Of a DNA stretch of 6,292 bases, positions 1 through 5,482 are shown piece by piece (positions within the stretch are counted from its first letter, which is position 1; each line of letters begins with the position of its first letter). The stretch spans positions 1-6,292 of the forward strand of contig JAFDCT010000311.1 in the NCBI GenBank assembly GCA_019312695.1. The letters run 5' to 3'. The position numbers and the translations under genes were made by a program. Below the pieces are notes generated by a model. The model ran no database searches, was not told the DNA's origin, and worked only from the letters and a program-made list of their open reading frames with translations. This DNA comes from Deltaproteobacteria bacterium. Lineage in GTDB: Bacteria > Desulfobacterota > Desulfobulbia > Desulfobulbales > BM004.

Positions 1-1011
1 AATTTTCCGATCAATACCGGGAGAAGGCCGGGCTGTGGCCCGCGTTGCCCTGCCGTGGAGAACTCCCTGGTCATCAAACCAGAGAGGGTCTATACAGATG
101 ATCCTGTTCCAGCCCCGTGAGCTGTCTTTCTGCTGATGATAGACCATCCACAGCCGGCCGTCGGGTGCCTTTATCACAGAGCAGTGCCCAGGCCCGAAGA
201 TGTTGCCACCTTTTTTAATAAGGGGATTGCCCGGGTATTTGGTAAAAGGCCCAAGCGGACTTTCAGCGGTGGCATAGCCGATGGCGTAATGCTGGCTGTC
301 GGCGGCGCCTGCGGAATACAGCAGGTAATAGGTGTCACGGTGCTTCAGCATCCAGGGCGCTTCGGTCAGGGCCGCCTGTTTCTGCTCCCAGGCCTCGGTA
401 GCCTGGATGATGCTGACAGGGTCTCCCTTTTTTTGCAACAGGGATGCCATGGGCTGCACAAATATTTTGAAGCCGGGATACTGGACATGGTAGAGATAGT
501 AGCGGCCATTGTCATCGCGAAACATGTGCGCGTCTATAGCATTTTCAATTAAGGTGCCCCGGTCTTGGAAAACCCCGTCAGGCCGGTCTGCTACCGCCAC
601 ACCGATGCGTCCGTTTACCGTGTAGTAAAGGTAGAACTTCCGGTCGCTTTCATTATAAAAAACATCCGGCGCCCAGGCCCCGGGCTCCTCAGACCGGAAG
701 ACTCTGGGCCCTTTCTGCCAGTTGACCAGGTCGGGCGAGATATAGACATCGTAGCCACGGTTGTCCCCGGTCGGGTACAGGTAGTATTTCCCTTCATGGA
801 AAAGAACAGCCGGGTCCCCTATGCCGAGTATGCCGTTAACATTATCGGGTTGCTCCCTTTCTATGAATATGGTTTCCACCAGGACCGGGTTGGTATAGGT
901 TTTTGCGCTCTTAGTGGTTGTGGCAGCCAGGATAATGGTTACCAGCAGGCAGAGCAATCCTGCCCCCAGAAAAAGAATTTGGCTCTTATGCTTGGTCATA
1001 ATTTCAGTCAT
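1..1011 (-). CDS. GH43-type glycoside hydrolase, membrane-anchored or secreted (3' end outside window)
   Basis: Reading the minus strand from the ATG at 1011 gives 337 codons with no stop before the left edge, so the C-terminus is missing. Residues 11-30 are a hydrophobic helix after a short KHK-containing start, which is a signal anchor or signal peptide, so the enzyme acts outside the cytoplasm. The rest is a five-bladed beta-propeller pattern of the GH43 arabinosidase/xylosidase type. Candidate catalytic residues are Asp66 in GDPAV (base), Asp160 in AIDAHMF (pKa-modulating) and Glu217 in TEAPW (acid), and a late His lies in GPGHCSV (276). Propeller repeats such as YYLYPT, FYLYYT, YYLYHV and YYLLYS are visible. 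The family cleaves alpha-L-arabinofuranosyl or beta-xylosyl linkages; the substrate here cannot be read from sequence. The late segment ICIDPLWFDDQG is near the usual family end, so probably few residues are lost. An in-frame TGA lies 12 bases before the ATG. The ribosome binding site is weak, and ATG 999 is an alternative start. Confidence 0.85.
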   Translation of the reverse strand, partial: MTEIMTKHKSQILFLGAGLLCLLVTIILAATTTKSAKTYTNPVLVETIFIEREQPDNVNGILGIGDPAVLFHEGKYYLYPTGDNRGYDVYISPDLVNWQKGPRVFRSEEPGAWAPDVFYNESDRKFYLYYTVNGRIGVAVADRPDGVFQDRGTLIENAIDAHMFRDDNGRYYLYHVQYPGFKIFVQPMASLLQKKGDPVSIIQATEAWEQKQAALTEAPWMLKHRDTYYLLYSAGAADSQHYAIGYATAESPLGPFTKYPGNPLIKKGGNIFGPGHCSVIKAPDGRLWMVYHQQKDSSRGWNRIICIDPLWFDDQGVLHGRATRATARPSPGIDRKI

Positions 1012-1025
1012 GGTCAAATTTCAGG
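994..1025. repeat. Imperfect direct repeat straddling the GH43 start
   Basis: On the plus strand GGTCATAATTTCAG (994-1007) and GGTCAAATTTCAG (1012-1024) match except for one inserted base. The copies are offset by 18 bases. The first copy lies inside the coding start and the second just upstream, so the duplication brings two in-frame ATGs (1011 and 999) close together. It looks like a small tandem duplication or slippage event. Confidence 0.6.
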
Positions 1026-1050
1026 ATAAAGATATACCTGATAATCTAAT

Positions 1051-1065
1051 GCATGCCTGCTTCCA
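1051..1065 (-). promoter_or_regulatory. Possible sigma-54 -24/-12 element upstream of GH43
   Basis: On the minus strand TGGAAGCAGGCATGC keeps the invariant GG and GC of sigma-54 promoters with exactly ten bases between them, and has TGCA at the -12 box. The CAC part of the -24 box is absent. It would place transcription start about 25-30 bases before the ATG at 1011. A GG-N10-GC match is common by chance, so this is tentative. Confidence 0.2.
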
Positions 1066-1112
1066 GGGAATGCGAAGTTTTTTTCTGAGCCCCTTCCGGG
1101 GTTGGGTTTCAC

Positions 1113-1140
1113 TTTACTCTACACTCTACATTTTACATTT
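1113..1140 (-). repeat. Four-unit heptad tract A
   Basis: Read on the minus strand, the tract is AAATGTA, AAATGTA, GAGTGTA, GAGTAAA with no gap between units. It covers the last Met codon and TAA stop of the radical SAM gene and continues into the spacer before GH43. It shares period, orientation and the RARTNNN core with the tracts at 3280-3307 and 4658-4685. Confidence 0.5.
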
Positions 1141-2656
1141 GCAAAATCTGCCTGCAAAAAAACGGTGCATGGTTCGAGGTGAAATGGGGTGGGTCGCGGT
1201 GCAGAATTGCTGCCACGGCCGGGTGCCGTTTGAATTCCCGATCGAGAAATCTCCGGATGGACTGGCGGTCCCAACCGTGGGGGTGGACAAAATCGGTATA
1301 AAGCGACAGATCGCCCTCGGAAAAACGTGAAACCTCGAGGGTCTCGGCTTCAGGACTGCTGAGCGGCATATTGAAAATGGCAAGGTTCAGAAAGGTTATG
1401 GCATTAGCGTGCCGGACGACAAAGTCAAGGGTCTGTCGGGCTTCTATTATTGATTCTTCAGGAGTGCCGAAAAGAAGATAGACATAGGTTCCGATGCCGG
1501 CTTTTTTCAAGGCTGTTAAAACAGCAGCAGCCATATCCAGGTCAATACCCTTGTTCATTGAATCGAGAACATCTTGGTTTCCTGATTCCAGGCCTAGTTT
1601 CAGCATGACACAGCCCGACCGGTGCAAAGCCCTGCAGAAATCAACATCAGCAAGCGCTGGCTGTAGGCGGGCAAAGCCATACCAGTTCATTGACAGCGGC
1701 CTGAGCGCGAGGGTCCTGAGCAGGGCCGGGCTTATGGCATTGTCCAGGAAATGGAGCATGACGGGCTTGGTCTGCTGTACCAGATGATCAATATCAGCCA
1801 GTACCCGCTCAGGTGATAAAACTGTATAGGGATTCTTTTCCGCTTTTTCCGGACAGAAGGAGCATTTGTTCCAATAGCAGCCGGATGAAGCACTATAGGG
1901 GAGAATGAAGCCGGGTGCCAGGTAATCTTTAAGCTCCAGTCCGCCAAAATCCGGCCGGTGGTGCGCAGGGCTGTCCCTGCCTCCCATCAGCCGGATAAGC
2001 GAAGTTGCACCCGGGCCCGGCACAAGGTAGTCAACCAGTCCGGCAAAGGGGTTTTCCCAGCCGGGGTTGCTCAGCCATGATGTCACCAGACCGCCGCCCA
2101 GAACAATTGACAGATCAGGCGCCACCTTTTTGACAAAGCCGATCATGGCAAAGGCCGGTATCGCCTGGCTCAGGTAATTGAGAGAAAGGCCAAGCAGGGC
2201 CGGTTGTTCTGAAGCCAGGAGCTGCTTCAGCCGTTTTGCAAAATAATCATAAAAGATATTTTGTTCAGGTTGCTCCGCTGCCCGGAGCAGATCTTTGCTC
2301 TGCAGGGGTGAAAGCGCTTTGTTTTGATAATTGGCCAGGCTGAGCCCAATATTTTTTCCCGGGCCCGCAAGTTCCAGCATCCTGTTCACATCTGCTACAG
2401 CCCGCTGGTAGCGATCCTGGTTGGTATAGAGCGCATGACTGCGCAGGGCTGCAAGGTTAGCTGTCAGACTGCGATAAGCCCGCCTGCTCCAGGTATCATA
2501 CGGTTTGTTCGCTGCTGCCAGGAGAAAAAGCAACCCTTCAAGGTTTGCGTCCAGAAGGGTACAGGGTAAACCGTTTCCTCGCAGTGCGCCTGCCAGCTGA
2601 GCTATGCCGGCCGGCGGTTCGCAGGCTTTGGCAACTGGCGGATAAATGAGCAGCAT
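1133..2656 (-). CDS. B12-binding-type radical SAM protein with CX4CX2C cluster motif
   Basis: This 507-residue protein has the two-part layout of cobalamin-type radical SAM enzymes. Residues 1-45 begin a Rossmann-like domain (LLIYPPV, then EPPAGIAQLAGAL), and a glycine-rich strand LGGGLVTSW lies at 186-194. Where cobalamin proteins have DxHxxG this one has DANLEG (36-41), so Asn replaces the lower-ligand His. The iron-sulfur motif is Cys260, Cys265 and Cys268 in GCYWNKCSFC, giving CX4CX2C instead of the usual CX3CX2C. Further radical SAM landmarks are LHFLDNAIS (301-309), LGLESGNQDVLDSMNKG (354-370) and YLLFGTPEES (393-401). Members use a 4Fe-4S cluster and S-adenosylmethionine to start radical chemistry, often methylation or rearrangement; the substrate here is unknown. 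The start is fixed by AGGA five bases upstream and an in-frame TAA before it. It follows the DUF1330 gene by 33 bases and is probably cotranscribed. Confidence 0.88.
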   Translation of the reverse strand: MLLIYPPVAKACEPPAGIAQLAGALRGNGLPCTLLDANLEGLLFLLAAANKPYDTWSRRAYRSLTANLAALRSHALYTNQDRYQRAVADVNRMLELAGPGKNIGLSLANYQNKALSPLQSKDLLRAAEQPEQNIFYDYFAKRLKQLLASEQPALLGLSLNYLSQAIPAFAMIGFVKKVAPDLSIVLGGGLVTSWLSNPGWENPFAGLVDYLVPGPGATSLIRLMGGRDSPAHHRPDFGGLELKDYLAPGFILPYSASSGCYWNKCSFCPEKAEKNPYTVLSPERVLADIDHLVQQTKPVMLHFLDNAISPALLRTLALRPLSMNWYGFARLQPALADVDFCRALHRSGCVMLKLGLESGNQDVLDSMNKGIDLDMAAAVLTALKKAGIGTYVYLLFGTPEESIIEARQTLDFVVRHANAITFLNLAIFNMPLSSPEAETLEVSRFSEGDLSLYTDFVHPHGWDRQSIRRFLDREFKRHPAVAAILHRDPPHFTSNHAPFFCRQILQM

Positions 2657-2659
2657 AAC

Positions 2660-2687
2660 GGTCCTGGATGTATGTCTTTACAGGACC
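2660..2687 (-). promoter_or_regulatory. Hairpin burying the radical SAM ribosome binding site
   Basis: On the minus strand GGTCCTG (2687-2681) and CAGGACC (2666-2660) are perfect reverse complements with a 14-base loop; a U-G pair can extend the stem. The 3' arm contains AGGA (2665-2662), the ribosome binding site five bases before ATG 2656. The 5' arm starts two bases after the DUF1330 stop (2692-2690). A ribosome finishing DUF1330 would cover that arm and release the site, so the arrangement fits translational coupling. Confidence 0.5.
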
Positions 2688-2689
2688 AA

Positions 2690-2974
2690 CTAGGATATAT
2701 AGGTCGTGATCACAACATCCGCCGCCTGATCCCTGAGCGGTATCAATTCCTGGTACTTTTCAGAAGTGTACCAGGCATCCAATGTGAAGTGATTGGGAAA
2801 TTCGATAACGACCACGAGGTTGTGGCCGTTTTCGACAACCAGAATCTTGACAAGTTGCCCCCTGAAAATAATTTTTGATTCAAAAGGAGCAAGTGATTCC
2901 TGCACGCCGGCCACATATTTCTGCCAGAGTTCTTCATCCTTTTTTGTAATATGTCCCACCAGATATGCCGCCAT
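2690..2974 (-). CDS. DUF1330 family protein
   Basis: A 94-residue protein matching the DUF1330 pattern of a small ferredoxin-like alpha/beta fold: MAAYLVGHI at the start, an amphipathic helix around 12-27, then KIIFRGQLV, a central VVVIEFPNHFTLDAWYTSEKYQEL (54-77) and the closing ADVVITTY strand. The motif FPN...A..WY.S..Y..L is the family hallmark. Family members are usually cytoplasmic dimers of unknown function, related in fold to antibiotic-biosynthesis monooxygenase-like proteins; no metal or cofactor site can be read. The gene starts three bases after the GIY-YIG stop, and its ribosome binding site (GAGG, 2986-2983, eight-base spacing) lies inside the end of that gene, so the two are translationally coupled. 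Length is normal for the family. Confidence 0.88.
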   Translation of the reverse strand: MAAYLVGHITKKDEELWQKYVAGVQESLAPFESKIIFRGQLVKILVVENGHNLVVVIEFPNHFTLDAWYTSEKYQELIPLRDQAADVVITTYIS

Positions 2975-2977
2975 ACG

Positions 2978-3265
2978 TCAAACCTCACCCTTTCTGTTTA
3001 TTAATTCATTCTTTTGTGAACGCTTCAGTTTTTTTATCCGGTATTCCAACCTGGCCGCAGCTGTTTTGGACCCAGCCTGTTTTGCATAGACCAGTCTTAC
3101 CGGTCTTCTGGACCTGGTATAGCGTGCCCCGTCCCTGCCTGAATTATGCGCCTCGATCCTCTTTTCGAGATTTTTGGTGATCCCTGTATATAATGTACCA
3201 TCACTGCAGCGAACCATGTAAACGCACCATGTGTTTTCGGCAACAGGCCGATGAATCAGCATCAT
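2978..3265 (-). CDS. UPF0213 family GIY-YIG nuclease-fold protein
   Basis: A 95-residue stand-alone GIY-YIG domain. The GIY half is WCVYMVRCSDG (13-23) and the YIG half is LYTGIT (25-30). The catalytic-type Arg36 follows in LEKRIEAHNSG, then ARYTRSRRPVRLVY (47-60), which is typical of the UPF0213/YhbQ group. Glu74 in LEYRIKKL is the likely metal-binding Glu. Family members are single-domain putative endonucleases; DNA damage or exchange roles have been proposed, but the group is poorly understood. All expected residues are present, so the protein is probably active. The start at 3265 is followed at once by a second ATG (3262). Neither has a good ribosome binding site and an in-frame TGA lies six bases upstream. 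It is separated from the preceding membrane protein gene by 49 bases holding a heptad tract, and from DUF1330 by three bases. Confidence 0.92.
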   Translation of the reverse strand: MMLIHRPVAENTWCVYMVRCSDGTLYTGITKNLEKRIEAHNSGRDGARYTRSRRPVRLVYAKQAGSKTAAARLEYRIKKLKRSQKNELINRKGEV

Positions 3266-3279
3266 TGACAGTCAGCAGA

Positions 3280-3307
3280 TTTATTCTTCATTCTTAATTC
3301 TACATAT
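3280..3307 (-). repeat. Four-unit heptad tract B
   Basis: On the minus strand the tract reads ATATGTA, GAATTAA, GAATGAA, GAATAAA, contiguous and in perfect seven-base phase. It begins seven bases after the stop of the two-helix membrane protein and ends 14 bases before the GIY-YIG start. It fills most of that spacer and leaves no room for a normal ribosome binding site except in the remaining 14 bases, where none is seen. Confidence 0.55.
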
Positions 3308-3314
3308 AAAGAGG

Positions 3315-3749
3315 TCATCGGACGATCTTTATATTTTTATACAGCAGAATGCCTGCTGCAATAAACAGGTAGAGCAGGATCACCGGCGCCAGAAGGAAAA
3401 TGACCACAAAGCCCGTGTAAAACAGCACCAGCTTGATTGTGCCCCGCTGTTTGGCCAGGAGCTGGCGTTTTGCAATGACCTGCATCATTGCCTCCACCAC
3501 CGCAGGTTTCCAGGAGGTACAGTCAACCTCTCCCTGGCCGATTAGCTGCCTTGAATCCTTGCGGCATTCAGAGGCAAGTTCTTCCAGGGCAGCGGTCCTG
3601 ATCCGCGCTGGTTCAAGCTGCTTGGCAAGCCTCCGGTACTGACCGTTGATCCTGTCGAATTCATTACCGCCCACATGGATCATCCAGCCGATATAGACAA
3701 GACAGCTGATGACATAGATAATCTTCCAGTGCCTGAAAATTTTCTTCAT
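3315..3749 (-). CDS. Uncharacterised two-helix membrane protein
   Basis: I do not recognise this 144-residue protein. A basic start (MKKIFRHWK) leads into a first hydrophobic helix at about 10-27. A charged, helix-rich loop of roughly 75 residues follows (about 28-103), with EFDRINGQYRRLAKQLEPAR and two cysteines, Cys62 and Cys77. A long second hydrophobic stretch at about 105-137 ends in a short basic tail (KNIKIVR). By the positive-inside rule both ends should be cytoplasmic and the loop periplasmic, where the two cysteines could form a disulfide. Its ATG overlaps the TGA of the CvfB-like gene (ATGA, 3749-3746), so translation is coupled. That makes it a real gene and suggests matched production with the RNA-binding protein. 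No enzyme motif is visible. Confidence 0.75.
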   Translation of the reverse strand: MKKIFRHWKIIYVISCLVYIGWMIHVGGNEFDRINGQYRRLAKQLEPARIRTAALEELASECRKDSRQLIGQGEVDCTSWKPAVVEAMMQVIAKRQLLAKQRGTIKLVLFYTGFVVIFLLAPVILLYLFIAAGILLYKNIKIVR

Positions 3750-4621
3750 CTGTGTTTCTTCAGCCCTGCCCCTGCCGGTTTTTTCCGCTGTTCGACAATT
3801 TTGATGGTATTGTTATCAAAAGTTATGCGCCTTTTCTTATACAAGGCCCCGATGGCCTTTTTGAATGTTTTCTTGCTTATCCCGAACAGGGCGTATATCT
3901 CTTCCGGCGGGCTGTTATCAGTAACTGCTATAGTGTTGCCGTGTTTTTTGAGCGTTTTAAGGATGGAGCGGGAAATATCATCTATTTTTTCGTAGCCGGA
4001 TTGCTGCAGGCGCAGGTCGATCTTATGGTCCGGGCGGATCTTTTTGATATAGCCTTTGAGCTGCTGACCGATCCGGATATCCTGGAAAATTTCGTTTTTA
4101 AATATCATGCCCCAATGGGCATTATTGACAATCGCCTTATAGCCCAGGTCTGTCCTGGCGCAGATTAAAAGATCCACCTCACTGCCCTCTTCATATTGGG
4201 GCAGCTGCAGATTGAGAAATCTGTCCAGCTTTGCAGATGCGGTTATCCTGTTGGTCTTTTCATCCAGAAAGACAAAGACAATATATGAATTGCCTTCCTC
4301 CATCCGGACCTGCTGTTCTCTTTTCGGCACGAGCAGGTCTTTTTGCAGGCCCCAGTCCAGAAAGGAGCCTGATGATGTGTTTGCCTTGACACGCAGACTG
4401 GCAAACTGCCCGACAAATGCATAGGGTTTTTGCGTAGTTGCCCGCAGCAGCTTTTCCCCTTCCGGAAAGACAAAGACCTCAGCCTCATCTCCCGGGTGAC
4501 AGTTCTTGGGAACATATCTTTTTGGTAGGAGAATATCCCCTGACTCACCACCGTCAAGGTGGGCGCCGTAGTCACGTATTCTTGTTACTGTTAACCTGTT
4601 TATCCTGCCGATTTGTGCCAT
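3746..4621 (-). CDS. cvfB: CvfB/YitL-type S1 RNA-binding protein
   Basis: From the ATG at 4621 the protein has 291 residues, the normal size for the family. Three S1-like OB-fold regions are visible: about 1-62 (IGRINRLTVTRIRDYGAHLD, then DILLPKRYVP), 68-133 (VGQFASLRVKA, GSFLDWGLQKDLLVP) and 145-206 (EGSEVDLLICA to KIDLRLQ). A winged-helix domain follows at about 213-277 (DISRSILKTL to FGISKKTFKKAIGALYKKRRI) with a basic tail. The family binds RNA; in Staphylococcus aureus CvfB affects virulence gene expression, but its role in other bacteria is unclear. An in-frame TTG at 4666 would add 15 residues, but homologues as I recall them begin at IGRIN-like sequence, so 4621 is preferred. A weak GAAGATA and a run of seven A precede that ATG. 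The gene follows the exonuclease by 51 bases and overlaps the membrane protein gene by four. Confidence 0.87.
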   Translation of the reverse strand: MAQIGRINRLTVTRIRDYGAHLDGGESGDILLPKRYVPKNCHPGDEAEVFVFPEGEKLLRATTQKPYAFVGQFASLRVKANTSSGSFLDWGLQKDLLVPKREQQVRMEEGNSYIVFVFLDEKTNRITASAKLDRFLNLQLPQYEEGSEVDLLICARTDLGYKAIVNNAHWGMIFKNEIFQDIRIGQQLKGYIKKIRPDHKIDLRLQQSGYEKIDDISRSILKTLKKHGNTIAVTDNSPPEEIYALFGISKKTFKKAIGALYKKRRITFDNNTIKIVEQRKKPAGAGLKKHR

Positions 4622-4657
4622 TTTTTTTATCTTCTGTTCTATTAAAATAGTAACGCC

Positions 4658-4685
4658 TTGATTCAACTTTCGCTATTCGTTATTT
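4658..4685 (-). repeat. Four-unit heptad tract C
   Basis: On the minus strand the tract reads AAATAAC, GAATAGC, GAAAGTT, GAATCAA in seven-base phase. It covers the last codons and TAG stop of the exonuclease gene and the first part of the spacer before the CvfB-like gene. Three of four units carry RAAT and the third is GAAA. This is the most degenerate of the three tracts. Confidence 0.4.
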
Positions 4686-5308
4686 AAGCGCTGTTCCCCG
4701 GCAATCCCTTCCAGATATGCCGGGACCTTTGCCTTTACTTTCCGGCATAATTTCCACATGAGGTCGAAATCCACCTGTCTGAGGCCGAAATTATCCTTTA
4801 TTGCATCAACCATGGTAATCCAGAGGTGGCCGGTCATTTCTGCATCGGCAAGGGCCCGGTGAAATGTGCCTTCGTGATAAATCCCGCAGTAGCGGACCAG
4901 CGTGCCGAGTTTATGGTTCGGGGCCTTCGGAAACAACCGCCGAGCCGCCAGCATGGAGCACGCCATCCTGTTCTTTCTGGGCCTGTTGATATACCCAAGT
5001 TCCGTATCAAGAAATCTCCTGTCAAAGGAGGCGTTATGGGCCACCAGGGGAAAGTCGCCGATAAAATCGGCAAACTGTTCCATCACCTCCTCACAGGGGG
5101 GAGCCGCCTCCACCATATCGTTGCTGATGCCGGTGTAGGCCTCAATAAATGAGCTTATTTTGAATCCCGGGTTCATCAGACTCTGGAAGCGGTCAACGAT
5201 CAAGCTGTTCTCTATGAGCACGGCACCTATCTCAATGGCCCTGTCGCCGTTGTGCGGCGAGAGCCCGGATGTTTCAAAATCAAGCACTATGACTGGATAG
5301 TCGTCCAT
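4673..5308 (-). CDS. DnaQ-like DEDDh 3'-5' exonuclease
   Basis: A 211-residue protein with all three exonuclease motifs of the DEDDh class (DNA polymerase III epsilon/RNase T type): ExoI VLDFETSG with Asp10 and Glu12, ExoII VAHNASFDRRFL with Asp96, and ExoIII FHRALADAEMTG with His150 and Asp155. The helper motif YTGISNDMV (58-66) is also present. These residues bind two metal ions that cut single nucleotides from DNA or RNA 3' ends. The domain fills about 1-170; the remaining 40 residues are a short basic tail without a recognised domain. No polymerase or UvrC-like nuclease domain is fused, so it may be a repair or RNA-trimming exonuclease rather than the replicative proofreading subunit. The ATG at 5308 is the only start, since an in-frame TAA lies 9 bases before it. 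GAGG is about 17 bases away, so initiation may be weak. It is the first gene of the minus-strand run. Confidence 0.9.
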   Translation of the reverse strand: MDDYPVIVLDFETSGLSPHNGDRAIEIGAVLIENSLIVDRFQSLMNPGFKISSFIEAYTGISNDMVEAAPPCEEVMEQFADFIGDFPLVAHNASFDRRFLDTELGYINRPRKNRMACSMLAARRLFPKAPNHKLGTLVRYCGIYHEGTFHRALADAEMTGHLWITMVDAIKDNFGLRQVDFDLMWKLCRKVKAKVPAYLEGIAGEQRLNNE

Positions 5309-5339
5309 GGTACTAGTTTAAAAATCCTCATCTCTCAGG

Positions 5340-5358
5340 GGCTGCAAACGTTGCAGCC
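5340..5358. promoter_or_regulatory. Perfect 8+3+8 palindrome, candidate operator
   Basis: GGCTGCAA and TTGCAGCC flank ACG and are exact reverse complements. The inner part TGCAAACGTTGCA also fits the T-N11-A dyad of LysR-type sites, and the CG-containing centre recalls LacI-family operators, though the odd spacing does not match those exactly. It lies 31 bases before the exonuclease start, where a repressor could block transcription. No regulator gene is in the window. No T-run follows directly on either strand, so a terminator is unlikely. Confidence 0.45.
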
Positions 5359-5467
5359 GTTGATAATCAGTATTTTTTCAGAATATTCCGTTTCTTTTCT
5401 GCCATATTGGTTATGGTTGTTGCTGCTGTCTTATATGGTAATCAATATATAACAGGATATCAGACTC

Positions 5468-5475
5468 AGGAGGAG
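5468..5475 (+). promoter_or_regulatory. Strong ribosome binding site of the YIP1-family gene
   Basis: AGGAGGAG lies seven bases before the ATG at 5483, a near-ideal Shine-Dalgarno match and much stronger than those of the minus-strand genes. It fixes the start. Confidence 0.85.
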
Positions 5476-5482
5476 TTATTTT

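Larger units (their letters stand above)
5309..5482. promoter_or_regulatory. Divergent intergenic region between exonuclease and YIP1 genes
   Basis: These 174 bases must contain the promoters of both divergent genes. The middle is AT-rich (5361-5460). I see no convincing -35/-10 pair; the best plus-strand candidate is TTGATA (5360-5365) with AATATT about 16 bases on, which is weak. A strong palindrome (5340-5358) lies nearer the exonuclease, and a weaker CCATA-TTGGT-TATGG inverted repeat lies at 5402-5416. Confidence 0.5.

Noticed and set aside
136..1029. Plus-strand open frames of 138 and 154 codons
   Set aside because: They lie antisense to the GH43 gene, whose minus-strand frame shows clear family motifs; their translations resemble no family.
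1087..1106. GC-rich hairpin CCCC-TTCC-GGGG as a terminator of the radical SAM gene
   Set aside because: On the minus strand the stem is only four pairs and is followed by an A-run rather than a T-run, so it is not an intrinsic terminator in that direction.
4622..4666. TTG at 4666 as the start of the CvfB-like gene
   Set aside because: It adds 15 residues outside the conserved domain, while ATG 4621 begins exactly at the family-like IGRIN start.
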